Assembly (NCBI GenBank): GCA_050181465.1
Contig: JBFXDD010000020.1
Coordinates: 1-64,000 of the forward strand
DNA from: JACRLW01 sp050181465
GTDB taxonomy: Bacteria; Planctomycetota; UBA1135; UBA2386
Direction: 5' to 3'
Length of the DNA stretch: 64,000 bases
Of the stretch, positions 33,725 to 44,122 are shown piece by piece; the first letter of the stretch is position 1, and every line of letters begins with the position of its first letter. The notes beneath the pieces were generated by a model, which had not been told where the DNA came from, did no database searches, and was given only the letters and a program-made list of their open reading frames with translations. Made by a program: the position numbers and the translations under genes.

Positions 33725-34711
33725 TCAAACTCTCTTGAGCAGATTTCGGCTCGGGTTCGGAACGTACCCCTCGGCAACGGAGCGCTTGTACTCTTCCATG
33801 TAGAGGAGAAACAGGCGCCACAAGTCTTCCCGCTCTTTCAGGGTCAGGCATCCGGTGCGCTGGAATGCATCCAGGAGGTAGGTGCAGTGCATGACCTTGG
33901 CGTGGTCGAGCTCACCGTTTTCCAACACACTCTTCGCCATCGGGGTGTCGTCCAAGCGCACCAGGTACGTGTCCGGCCCCACGAACACAGACGCGTAGTA
34001 CTTGTGCTCGCGCATGAACGCGGAATGCAAGGCCGACTTCAATGAAGGACCGATCGACGTGACATCCCTTGCTGCCTTCGGATCGGTGAGTTCCGCAATC
34101 CTCTCGGGGGGAGAGCGCCCGACGATGCGGTCCCAGAGCACGGGATCGAGGTCGCGGGTCATTCGGGTCAGACGGCCGGCCCGCAGACTCGCGCTCGCTT
34201 CGGAGACTCTGACGGATCGGACGCACTCGAAGATCCTCTCGAAGATGCCCTGAAATCGCCGGAGATCGGCGTCGATGGTTTCACGCATCTCTGGAGGGAT
34301 CTGGTGATCCCGCGGATTCAACTGCACCGAGCGATACAAACGCTTGGCGCCGAACGCCAGCGGTCGCCACGCCGCGTATTCCATGATGTCGTTGGGGTTC
34401 CGCGAGAAGCTCATCCACTCCTTGTCGCTCTCGGAGTTGGCTCCGGCCGCCGGTGTGAAATCCGCCGCATCCGGAAGTTCGACATCCATGAGCTGCCCCA
34501 GAGTCGTGAGAGCGTTCGCTACTCTGGACTCGATCTCTCCGGCATCGACCACTTCGGGATGGGCCACAGCCTCGTGGATCTCCGGTGGCGTCCCCATGAT
34601 CGGTGACGGAATCACGATCGTCGGCGTGGGTTGGCGATCCAGTGAGAGTAGCCGCCAAGCAAGTGCGATCACTGCCAAGGACAGCAGGACGAGCACGACT
34701 CTGGACATCAT
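33725..34711 (-). CDS. Single-pass membrane or exported protein, unknown function
   Basis: 328 residues. N-terminal hydrophobic segment (VVLVLLSLAVIALAWRLL) without a clear cleavage site, so probably an anchor. The rest is soluble, mostly helical and charged, with no motif I recognise; a segment around residues 230-275 (YYASVFVGPDTYLVRLDD) looks like a beta hairpin. Its start overlaps the stop of the upstream gene by ATGA and the Cys-rich gene follows within 6 nt, so the three are surely co-transcribed. Confidence 0.7.
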   Translation of the reverse strand: MMSRVVLVLLSLAVIALAWRLLSLDRQPTPTIVIPSPIMGTPPEIHEAVAHPEVVDAGEIESRVANALTTLGQLMDVELPDAADFTPAAGANSESDKEWMSFSRNPNDIMEYAAWRPLAFGAKRLYRSVQLNPRDHQIPPEMRETIDADLRRFQGIFERIFECVRSVRVSEASASLRAGRLTRMTRDLDPVLWDRIVGRSPPERIAELTDPKAARDVTSIGPSLKSALHSAFMREHKYYASVFVGPDTYLVRLDDTPMAKSVLENGELDHAKVMHCTYLLDAFQRTGCLTLKEREDLWRLFLLYMEEYKRSVAEGYVPNPSRNLLKRV

Positions 34712-35313
34712 GATCGGACCTCCCGAGACAGACGATCCACGCGCTGTCCACGGACTGGTGTGGGATTCCGTCGGGGCAGCAAGGATCGGGATGACTGCCC
34801 GATCGATCCGCGATCTCGAAGCGCTTCGGGAAGTGCAGCAAGCTCCGCGCGCTGTCCCTCGCGCAGATCACGGCGAGAATGAAGCTGCATCGCTTCGGCG
34901 GCACCCGCATCGAGCACGCCGACAACCTCGATCTCGATCGACTCGCCGACGAAACTATGCTGCGTCGTGTAGAAGAGCCTCGTCGTTTGAACCGACTGGA
35001 AGTCGGCGAACTGGATCGAAGGCTCGAGCCGAGAGGGACGAGTCCTTTCGATCGGCCCGGCCATCGTGATGGAACCATGTCGTGACTTCTCCTGCGAGAC
35101 CTGAACTTGCTGCGCCTCGCGCGCGTTCAGGTTCCCACTCGAGATCGGCGCACTCGCATACAGACGACCCGACCCGGCCTCCGCGAGCACCCACGACACC
35201 CACGAGAAGCCGCCGAAGGTCAGACCAGCCAGGGCAAGGGCCGAGCCGGCGAGCACGAACCACGCGACACTTGCGCGTCCATCGTCATCGGTAGTTCGCT
35301 CGTTGTGGACCAT
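34708..35313 (-). CDS. Single-pass membrane protein, unknown function
   Basis: 201 residues. A short polar, acidic N-terminus (MVHNERTTDDDGR) is followed by one membrane helix (VAWFVLAGSALALAGLTFGG) and an extracytoplasmic region. This is the topology of an anti-sigma factor, but the cytoplasmic part is far too short to hold an anti-sigma domain, so I do not call it one. First gene of the three-gene unit and divergent from the ECF sigma factor at 35714. Confidence 0.65.
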   Translation of the reverse strand: MVHNERTTDDDGRASVAWFVLAGSALALAGLTFGGFSWVSWVLAEAGSGRLYASAPISSGNLNAREAQQVQVSQEKSRHGSITMAGPIERTRPSRLEPSIQFADFQSVQTTRLFYTTQHSFVGESIEIEVVGVLDAGAAEAMQLHSRRDLREGQRAELAALPEALRDRGSIGQSSRSLLPRRNPTPVRGQRVDRLSREVRS

Positions 35314-35713
35314 CGACCTCGATCACCGCAAGACTGGGCGCCAAGTTGGGCTCCAAGAGAAAGACACATGGGCCGAAGGTCCGAGTCCCCATTTTCTCGC
35401 ATCGCGAACCCGCAACCTCAACACGGCAATGCACTTGTGTCCTTCGAGAATTTCTTTCGACCGCTCGGCGGAAGAGGCAACGTCACACTCCGACTGCGCC
35501 TTCCGAGCTCGTCTGCAGTCTACCGCGATTGCCCATGAGAACCCCGGGGGGCCGGACCAATCGCTCGCGCCGGCGTCGCCACGAGACTCTCCTGCCTGCT
35601 CCGGCCCCCGCAGGCGTGAACGATGCGATCAGTACTTCGATCAGGGCCGGGCGAACCGCGGCACCGAATCAGACCCGGTTGCCGACTCGCAAACGCGCGC
35701 TAGTCTGACCGCC
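35314..35713. other. 400-bp intergenic region between divergent units, no gene seen
   Basis: Open frames here are short or non-conserved extensions of the sigma gene. The spacer holds a tandem-like imperfect duplication near 35335-35360 (GGGCGCCAAGTT / GGGCTCCAAGAG) and must carry the promoters of both flanking units. I identified no clear -35/-10 elements or RNA gene. Confidence 0.5.
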
Positions 35714-36340
35714 ATGGAAGGGAATGACCCAGAGAATCCCCTACCCGATCCCCTCATCGCGGATGCCCGACTGCTCGCCGCTTGGCCGGCGATCGCTTAC
35801 AAGGTGCGCAACTCGCTGGCCCGGATCCTGCCGGCTCACGATCTCGACGACGTCATGCAGAAGACCGTCATCACGGTTCTGCTGCACAATCGCACGGAGG
35901 AGATTCGCTCGCTCGAGGGGTTCGCGCAGAGGACCGCGGGCTTGCTGGCCAAGCGGGCTCTGAGGGACAGCCGGCGGCAACCGCGATCGATCGATTCTGA
36001 CTCCGCGATCGACTCGCTCGAGGAGCCCTTGCAGGGCGCCGATCGATCGCACCAACATCGACTGCGCGAGATCCTCATTCGCTGGCGGAGAGAACTGCCA
36101 CCCCGCCGGGCGAAGGCAGTCGGCCTGGCTCTCGGCGGTCACGGCAGCGTTGCCGCGATCGCGGAAGCCATGGGATGCACGGAGGCCAACGTGCGACAAC
36201 ACTTGGATTTCGCCATCGAGCAATTGAAACGCCCAATGGCTCCGGCTGCTACCCATCAGCAGCCGCGTGCTGACGACGCGACGCGCAAACCGCAAGTCGG
36301 CCGCCCCCCCCCAAAGAGGAAGCGGCCGCGATCGACCTAA
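35714..36340 (+). CDS. ECF-type RNA polymerase sigma factor
   Basis: 208 residues from ATG 35714. Region 2 resembles sigma-70 region 2 (ILPAHDLDDVMQKTVITVLLH, residues ~38-58), and region 4 carries a helix-turn-helix (SVAAIAEAMGCTEANVRQHL, residues ~148-167). It lacks an obvious region 3, as in ECF factors. The C-terminal ~30 residues form a basic, disordered tail (GRPPPKRKRPRST). The tail is encoded across a run of nine C residues (36304-36312), where slippage would change the end of the protein. It is divergent from the unit at 33135-35313, which is its most likely target, by inference. Confidence 0.8.
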   Translation: MEGNDPENPLPDPLIADARLLAAWPAIAYKVRNSLARILPAHDLDDVMQKTVITVLLHNRTEEIRSLEGFAQRTAGLLAKRALRDSRRQPRSIDSDSAIDSLEEPLQGADRSHQHRLREILIRWRRELPPRRAKAVGLALGGHGSVAAIAEAMGCTEANVRQHLDFAIEQLKRPMAPAATHQQPRADDATRKPQVGRPPPKRKRPRST

Positions 36341-36376
36341 TCGCGTGTCAGCAGTCGCGCTGCTCGCGTCGCAACT

Positions 36377-36715
36377 TCAGTACGGCGAATCCAGCAGAGT
36401 CCACACCATCTCCTGCACGTCTTCCTTGGCGTGACCCGTCAACCGCTCGACCGGCGCTTGGCCCTCGAGCAGTTGCCCGGCGATCTCCGGCAGGTCGGCC
36501 TCGGTGACCTTGCTGTAGAAGACGCGGTCGGGCCAGACGGTGACGTTGATGCCGCACTCGCAGGCACCAAAGCAGGGATAGCGCCGCACACGCACCCGCT
36601 CCTCGGCGGGATCGGCGGCGCGCACGAGGTCCTTCAATCGGTCGTGAACGTCGCCGGAACCGCGTTCGGTGCAGTCCCCGCCTTCACACACGTACACCAG
36701 TTTGGGGTCGGTCAT
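36377..36715 (-). CDS. Thioredoxin-like [2Fe-2S] ferredoxin
   Basis: 112 residues from ATG 36715. Cysteine pattern CEGGDC (residues ~9-14) and CFGACECG (~45-52) matches the thioredoxin-like [2Fe-2S] ferredoxin family, whose four ligands occur as C-x(4-12)-C and C-x(3)-C. Cytoplasmic electron carrier. It starts 9 nt after the boxB stop, so it is the last gene of the boxC-boxB unit. Since no boxA reductase gene is present, it may deliver electrons to BoxB; that is inference. Confidence 0.85.
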   Translation of the reverse strand: MTDPKLVYVCEGGDCTERGSGDVHDRLKDLVRAADPAEERVRVRRYPCFGACECGINVTVWPDRVFYSKVTEADLPEIAGQLLEGQAPVERLTGHAKEDVQEMVWTLLDSPY

Positions 36716-36723
36716 GAATCGGG

Positions 36724-38135
36724 TCAGTGGAACTTCACGTACTCGAACTCGATGGGCTTCTCGTTGACGCCCATCGCCGGCGGGGCGATGTAGTTCGCGA
36801 ACTTGCCGGGCTCGTAGACCGCCTTCATGCACGACTTCACGTAGTCGCGATCGGCGGTCGACGGCAGCCAGGCGCCGTGCCCATGCGTCCACTCCGCCTC
36901 GGAGATCATCTTGCCGTCCGGCGCGAACTTGTAATGCGCATACACGCCCTGGTTGCGGTTGAACTTGCGATCGGGCAGAACGAGCCGGAAGTCGACCCCG
37001 AGCGCTTCGAGATCGCGGTTCCATCGCTGCGTGATACGCGTGCAATCGGCGATGTAGGCATCGAGCAGCACCGCGTTCATCGCGCGACGCAACGGGATGT
37101 CCTTCTCGACGAGGCGATCGCCGTCCGGCACCGCGAGCTTGTAGGTGTGCTCGAGCGCGCGCGGATCCTTGTAGATGCCGTCGCCTTCGCGGTAGCGACC
37201 TTTGAGGCCCGACGCGAACGACTCCGCGGCATTCGTCGAGTCTTCACCGCCAAAGAGGTCCATGCTGCGGGAGAACCAGAAGTTCACGTAGCGCTGCAAG
37301 GTCTCGAAAGGGATCGCACCCACGGTGGCGGGATCCTTGCCTTCACGAACCAGTTCCGCCGTGCGACGCAGGATGCGACCGATCCCGTTCTCACCGGTCT
37401 GCATGTGATAGGCCTCCTCCGTCAGCATGAACTGCGTGGAGCGGGCGAGCGGATCGAATCCGGATTCGGCGAGCGAGGCGAGCTGGTACTTGCCGTCACG
37501 ATCGGTGAAGGTCGTGAAGCAGAAGAAATCCAGCCAGGTGTCGATCGGCTCGTTGAAGGCTTCGAGGATGCGGGGGCTGTCGGCGTTGCCGCTGTGCCGT
37601 TCGAGCATCGCCTCGGCTTCCTCGCGACCATCGGCACCGAAGTAGGTGTGCAGCAGATACACCATCGCCCACAGGTGCCGACCTTCCTCGACGTTCACCT
37701 GGAACAGACTGCGCAAGTCGTACAGCGACGGCGCGGTGTAGCCGAGCCGACGCTGCTGCTCGACGGATGCGGGCTCGGTGTCGCCCTGCGTGACGATCAA
37801 TCGACGCAGACGATTGCGATGCTCGCCCGGAACCTCGCTCCACACCGGATCGCCGATGTGGTCGCCGAAATGGATCTTGCGATCTTCGGCACCTTCCGCG
37901 AGGAAGATGCCCCAGCGGTAATCGGGCATCTTCACGTAGTCGAAGTGCGCCCAACCACCCTTGCCGACACCGACCGCGGTGCGCAGATAGATGTCGTGCG
38001 CGTTGAACTCGGTGGGTCCCATGTCGCGCCACCACTCGAGAAAGGCCGGCTGCCATTTCTCGAGCGCGTGGAGCAAGCGCTTGTTGTCGCGCAGACCGAC
38101 GTTGTTGGGGATCTTGGCTTCGAGGTCGACGGTGT

Positions 38136-38139
<4 letters not shown>
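36724..38139 (-). CDS. boxB: Benzoyl-CoA 2,3-epoxidase oxygenase subunit BoxB
   Basis: 471 residues, near the usual ~475. Start at GTG 38139, overlapping boxC by GTGA and preceded by GGAGGAGAA. BoxB is a class I di-iron oxygenase that epoxidises benzoyl-CoA in aerobic benzoate catabolism. Two E-x-x-H iron-ligand motifs are visible: EEGRH (about residue 150) and EEAYH (about 240), each on a helix as in ferritin-like proteins. The conserved TEFNAHDIYLRTAVGV block and the C-terminal GVDFRLVLPDRKFNRN are typical. Cytoplasmic. Reductase BoxA is not encoded nearby. Confidence 0.95.
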
Positions 38140-39779
<1,640 letters not shown>

Positions 39780-39846
39780 GGGCCGGACGGGTTCGCTCGG
39801 GCCTGGAGAGGGTAGGAGCCCCAGAGCGCCGAGGCAAGAACCATAG

Positions 39847-39923
39847 CGCATGTTCGGCGATCTCTCGGGCGACCAGGAATGCATTATGTTGCATCTTCAC
39901 GCATGGGAGCGTCGGAACATGCG
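39847..39923. promoter_or_regulatory. Inverted repeat flanking the putative BoxR operator
   Basis: CGCATGTTC (39847-39855) and its exact complement GAACATGCG (39915-39923) enclose the TGCA-N6-TGCA site. It may form part of a longer palindromic operator or mark the two promoters; function is inferred. Confidence 0.5.
39880..39893 (+). promoter_or_regulatory. Probable BoxR operator, TGCA-N6-TGCA
   Basis: TGCATTATGTTGCA lies between divergent boxC and boxR. TGCA direct repeats separated by six bases are the reported binding signature of the BzdR/BoxR family. The location, 101 bp from the boxC start and 65 bp from the boxR start, fits a shared operator. Confidence 0.7.
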
Positions 39924-39957
39924 ATTTGATGCCTACTCGCGCGGCCCGTGAAGCACT

Positions 39958-40830
39958 ATGCTGCCGCCCGTGTCCGAGTCCTCGCTCGCCCTCGCCCGAG
40001 TCCTCGCCGGCGAAGTCCGGCAGCGGCGCGGCCGTCTCCGCTGGACCCGTCGAGAGCTGGCCAACCGCACCGGGGTCTCCGAACGTTTCCTCGCTGAGAT
40101 CGAGGCCGGCAGGGCGAACCCGTCGGTGCTCACGATCTGCGACCTGGCCGCCGCCTTCGAGTGTGAGCCGGTCGAACTCCTGGGTGGACATCCGCCGGCC
40201 CGGGCCAAGTCGAGATCGAACCCGCCGATCGCGCTCCTGGGGCTGCGCGGAGCCGGCAAGAGCACGGTGGGACGAGAGCTGAGTGTGCGACTGGGCCTAC
40301 CCTTCGTCGAACTCGATGCCGAAGTCGAGCGACGGACCGGCATGAAGCTCGGCCAGATCTTCGAACTCAACGGCGAATCGTCGTTCCGCCGCAGTGAACG
40401 CGAAGCGCTCCGTGCGCTGCTCGACGACGACCGCGGCGCGCTGGTGATCGCCACGGGCGGCGGCATCGTGACGGATCCTGAGACCTTCGCACTGCTGCGC
40501 GAGCGAACCTGGACGGTCTGGCTGGAGGCACGACCTCAGGATCACTGGCAGCGGGTCGTCGCTCAAGGCGACACGCGGCCGATGCAGGGTCAGGACGCCG
40601 CCTTCGACGGCCTCGTCGCAATCCTGGATCAGCGCCGCCGCTTGTACTCGCAAGCCGCGATCACCGTGCAGACCAGCGGTCGAGACGTGCGATCGATCGC
40701 CGAAGCGATCGCCGTCGCGTGGCCCCGACACGATGGGGAGTTGAGCGCGGACACCAGCGACTCCACAGCGCCTGCCGATGCCGAGAGCGAAGAAGCTCGT
40801 CAGGCATGGCCCAACAACCCAGCGAAGTAG
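39958..40830 (+). CDS. boxR: BoxR/BzdR-type regulator (HTH plus shikimate kinase-like domain)
   Basis: 290 residues. Residues ~1-75 form an XRE-type helix-turn-helix (RRELANRTGVSERFLAEIEA). From ~90 a shikimate-kinase-like P-loop domain starts (GLRGAGKST Walker A near residue 94, LVIATGGGIV, DTRPMQ). This fusion is the BzdR/BoxR family, where the kinase-like domain binds benzoyl-CoA as inducer and the protein represses benzoate genes. Divergent from boxC with an operator-like site between. It should not be read as aroK. The gene downstream starts 25 bp before its stop. Confidence 0.92.
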   Translation: MLPPVSESSLALARVLAGEVRQRRGRLRWTRRELANRTGVSERFLAEIEAGRANPSVLTICDLAAAFECEPVELLGGHPPARAKSRSNPPIALLGLRGAGKSTVGRELSVRLGLPFVELDAEVERRTGMKLGQIFELNGESSFRRSEREALRALLDDDRGALVIATGGGIVTDPETFALLRERTWTVWLEARPQDHWQRVVAQGDTRPMQGQDAAFDGLVAILDQRRRLYSQAAITVQTSGRDVRSIAEAIAVAWPRHDGELSADTSDSTAPADAESEEARQAWPNNPAK

Positions 40831-42677
40831 ACCCCGCGCAGCAGGCTCTCGAGAGCCTGGCGAGCTACTTGCGACTGCGCGCGCTCTACCCGGCAAAGAA
40901 TCTTCGGGTGGGCGCCGCGCGGGACCTGCTGCTGGACTGGACTTGGCAGTCCGCGGTCGGCGGCCGCACCGTGCGCATCCGCATCTCGCCGGAGCGAGCG
41001 CACGTCGACGAAGTGCCGGTCGAGATCTCGACGCCCAACTTGCGCTGGTTCGCCGAGCAAATCCTCAAGGTCTCGATCGGCGGCTTCGACCTCACGGCTG
41101 CGGTCGATGCGGACGCATTGGAGCGGCTCGCGACGAGCCTGCAGAGGTCCGCGAGCCGGAACCCGACGCCCCTCTTGGACTCCTGGCCTTCCGACGAGAC
41201 GCGGATTCGGCCGATTCCGTTGGTGTTCGCAGGAAGTCACAGCGGGGAGTCCAGAGACACCGCAACCGATAGCGAGTCCGCCGCCGTGGACACTGCAACC
41301 CGCGCGGAACTGGTGAAGCGAATCCACTCGGATCCGCAGTTGCGTCTGAGGCTGGACGCGCTCCAGGCACGCCTTGACGAGCAAGCCGGCGAAGGCGAGG
41401 TTCGGCGAGAGCTGCCGGTCATCGATCGAATTCTCGAGCTCGTGCAAGGCGACGCGGGCGCCGCAGATCACGACCCGATCACCGTCGTCGACCGAGCGCT
41501 CGCGACCATCGATCGCGAGATTCTCTCGAAGATCGAGTCCATCGACGGCGCTGGGACATCCGCCTTGGCTGAGACTTCCCTGCGCGTGGCCCACCGCTTC
41601 TTCTCTCCTCAGACCGCGGTAGTCGTCGCCGACGGCGACGAATCGAGTGTGACCGAACGGCCGGAGGATCGCATGGTGGTCGACGACCTGGATGGCCTGA
41701 TCGTCGACCTCCTCGGGTTGCCCTGGGGCAATGCCGCGCCGGCTTTCGACGAGGAAACCCGCCAGGACGAGCATTACCTGGGAATCCTCTGCGAACTGCT
41801 CGAGACCCACCTGATCTCGACGACGCCTTCCCGCGCGGCAGCGGCGATCGGCAGACTGGCACTCTCACGCGACGGACTCGACCTGGCACGGCTGCGAGAG
41901 ATCTTTCGATCGCCCACCGGCGCTCGCAGCGCTCCTGCCGCGGCGGCGGGAGATCTCGCTGTCGAGACGATTCGCGCCTTTCACGCCGCGGGCGCGCTCG
42001 ACGTCCTTCTGAAGGAGGGATTGGTGGAGCCGGAGATCTTCGGCACCGAGTTTCCGAACTGGTTCGGCGAGTGGGTCGACACGCTGAGTCCCGGACGGGC
42101 ACAAGACGAGGATCTCTTCGCCCGAGCGCTGATGAGCATCCCGCCCGGCAAGTTCGATGAAGGCTTCGGGCACTTGTTCGCGAGTGATGTACTCCCCGGG
42201 ACCGATCGACTGACTCGCGTAATGGAGCTCGCCGGAGCCCGAGCCGGCGCACTCCTCGTTCGGCTCTTGCAGTTCCACCCGGGTGTCATGCGGGGCTTCG
42301 CCCTGCGCTGGCTGTTCAAGTCCTCGTTGCCGCCGACCGAGAGCGCGGCGATCCGACTGCTTCCAGCGGACCGCATCCCAATCGACCATATCGGTCATCT
42401 CTGCTTGTTGGCCGACGGCGACGACAGACAACGATCGCGCGTCCTCGAGGAGTCCGGCGCGCTGCTGCGGCGCTTCGCGGTCGAAGGGACCGAAGCGATT
42501 CACCATGATCGGCGAATCCGCGTGATTCGCTCGCTCGCGGACTTCCCCAACCTGCAGACGCGCGGCGTGCTGGAAGATCTCGCCAGTGGCTGGGGAATCG
42601 CATCGGCAGAGCGACGGGAGCTTCGAAGCGTCGCCAAGGAAACCCTCCGAGTCGTGAGGAACAGACCATGTGCGTGA
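40806..42677 (+). CDS. Helical protein of unknown function, partner of the HD-GYP gene
   Basis: 623 residues from ATG 40806, overlapping boxR by 25 bp. No signal peptide. Residues ~10-110 resemble the N-terminal domain of the next gene: a helix with R-x-Y (LASYLRLRALYPAKNLRV), a strand RIRISPERAHV, and GGFDLTAAVDADALERL. The middle and C-terminal parts are helical and look like HEAT-type repeats (LRVAHRFFSP, MRGFALRWLFKSSLP). No enzymatic motif found. It ends in a 10-bp overlap with the HD-GYP gene, so the two are coupled and probably act together. Confidence 0.75.
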   Translation: MAQQPSEVDPAQQALESLASYLRLRALYPAKNLRVGAARDLLLDWTWQSAVGGRTVRIRISPERAHVDEVPVEISTPNLRWFAEQILKVSIGGFDLTAAVDADALERLATSLQRSASRNPTPLLDSWPSDETRIRPIPLVFAGSHSGESRDTATDSESAAVDTATRAELVKRIHSDPQLRLRLDALQARLDEQAGEGEVRRELPVIDRILELVQGDAGAADHDPITVVDRALATIDREILSKIESIDGAGTSALAETSLRVAHRFFSPQTAVVVADGDESSVTERPEDRMVVDDLDGLIVDLLGLPWGNAAPAFDEETRQDEHYLGILCELLETHLISTTPSRAAAAIGRLALSRDGLDLARLREIFRSPTGARSAPAAAAGDLAVETIRAFHAAGALDVLLKEGLVEPEIFGTEFPNWFGEWVDTLSPGRAQDEDLFARALMSIPPGKFDEGFGHLFASDVLPGTDRLTRVMELAGARAGALLVRLLQFHPGVMRGFALRWLFKSSLPPTESAAIRLLPADRIPIDHIGHLCLLADGDDRQRSRVLEESGALLRRFAVEGTEAIHHDRRIRVIRSLADFPNLQTRGVLEDLASGWGIASAERRELRSVAKETLRVVRNRPCA

Positions 42678-44068
42678 AGCCTCGAGACCCCATCCCGGAG
42701 TCGAGTACGCAGAACGATCTCGTTCTCGAGATGATCGACGACTTCGCCGCCGCATTGGTCAACATGCGGATCTACTCGGCCTCGCACCGTCGCGTGACCG
42801 ATCTGGCGGATTCGGTTGCCCGATTCGTGAATGAGATCACGACAGCAGGTCCCAGCCATCCCTTGCGCATCTCCATTGCGAACGAAATGCTCGTGATGGA
42901 CCGGCGACCGCTGATCGGCGCGAGTATCACCGCATCCCGAGTCATCCGAGCAATCGTCGATCGTGGCGGCGGTGGCATCGAGTTCGACGCGAACACGAAC
43001 TCGGCCGACGTACTGGAGATACTCGGTCTCCTCTCCACTCGAGTCACCGAGGGAGATGACTGGAACCGCGTGAACGCACAACTCGCCGAGCGTCACATCA
43101 GGTCCATCAGACTGCTGCCGCCCTACGTGCTCGGAGCCGCTGAGAGAGCGGCCGTGAACGAGGGCATCCTCAGCGCGCCGGTCCGGTTCTACCAAACGTG
43201 CATCGACACGCTGCAGGAAGTGACCGTCGCCATCTGTCACGGTGGACGAATCGAGTTCGGCCCGGTCAAGACCCACGCCGAAGCAGTGCTGCGCGGTCTC
43301 GAGAGCGATGAAGGCCCGCTCATGAACCTCGCACGTCAAGATCAGTACGACGCGTTCACGTTCGGTCACTCCGTACGAGTCGCAGTCATCGCGATGAACT
43401 TCGCGCGAACGCTGACCCGCAACCACGACCTGTTGATACGAATCGGTACGGCTGCGCTGCTCCACGACTGCGGCAAGTCACTGATCCCCTTCGAGATCCT
43501 GCACTCACGCAAGCAGCTCGGACCCGAGGAGAGGGCCGAGATGAACAAGCATCCTGCGTTCGGTGCGGAGATTCTGCTGGACCACGACAACGTCGATCCG
43601 CTCGCGGTAGCCGCTGCGTTCGGCCATCATCGTGCCTGCGACGGTGGCGGTTATCCGCGAACCCGCGCGCAGCACCACAACTTGCTGGTCACGGAGATCG
43701 TCAAGCTATGTGACGTGTACGAGGCCCTCACGGCTGCCCGACCGTACAAGCGTCCCATGAGTCCGATCCGTGCCTATCGCATCATGATCTCGATGGGGGA
43801 TCACCTCGATCGCGCTCTGCTCCGTCGGTTCATCGAGTCGAACGGTGCCTATCCGATCGGTCAGACGGTTCGGCTGGCGAGCGGCGAACTCGCACGAGTT
43901 CGCCACCAAACAGACGAGATCCTCCAGCCGATCGTGCGAGTCATCAGCGATCGCAACGGAGACCCACTCGACGCAATCGACACGGTCGAGCTGGATCTCC
44001 GCTACCAGGAGCGAGACAGCCTGCGCCGGATCGACGGCGTGCTCGAAGGCGCCGAGCGTCTGCTCTGA
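42668..44068 (+). CDS. HD-GYP domain protein, putative cyclic-di-GMP phosphodiesterase
   Basis: 466 residues. The C-terminal domain carries the HD motif LLHDCGKSL (about residue 275) and the HD-GYP signature HHRACDGGGYPR (about 318), where one acidic residue of the usual HHE is replaced by Arg. Further metal ligands in HSVRVAVIAMN and KLCDVYEALT are in place. HD-GYP proteins hydrolyse cyclic di-GMP; some are degenerate sensors, and the E to R change makes activity uncertain. The N-terminal ~110 residues (ALVNMRIYSASHRRV, LRISIANEMLV, GGIEFDANTNSADVLE) resemble those of the upstream protein and may be a shared interaction or sensing domain. Confidence 0.85.
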   Translation: MCVKPRDPIPESSTQNDLVLEMIDDFAAALVNMRIYSASHRRVTDLADSVARFVNEITTAGPSHPLRISIANEMLVMDRRPLIGASITASRVIRAIVDRGGGGIEFDANTNSADVLEILGLLSTRVTEGDDWNRVNAQLAERHIRSIRLLPPYVLGAAERAAVNEGILSAPVRFYQTCIDTLQEVTVAICHGGRIEFGPVKTHAEAVLRGLESDEGPLMNLARQDQYDAFTFGHSVRVAVIAMNFARTLTRNHDLLIRIGTAALLHDCGKSLIPFEILHSRKQLGPEERAEMNKHPAFGAEILLDHDNVDPLAVAAAFGHHRACDGGGYPRTRAQHHNLLVTEIVKLCDVYEALTAARPYKRPMSPIRAYRIMISMGDHLDRALLRRFIESNGAYPIGQTVRLASGELARVRHQTDEILQPIVRVISDRNGDPLDAIDTVELDLRYQERDSLRRIDGVLEGAERLL

Positions 44069-44122
44069 CCCATCGCCCTGGTGCCCCCTCGGCGCATCGA
44101 ACGAACACGAGGGGGATCGCAC

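Noticed and set aside
34708..35313. Anti-sigma factor paired with the divergent ECF sigma gene
   Set aside because: One membrane helix is present, but the cytoplasmic part is only about 15 residues, too short for an anti-sigma domain.
39958..40830. Shikimate kinase (aroK)
   Set aside because: The P-loop domain is fused to an XRE helix-turn-helix and sits divergent to boxC with a BoxR-like operator, so it is a BoxR regulator.
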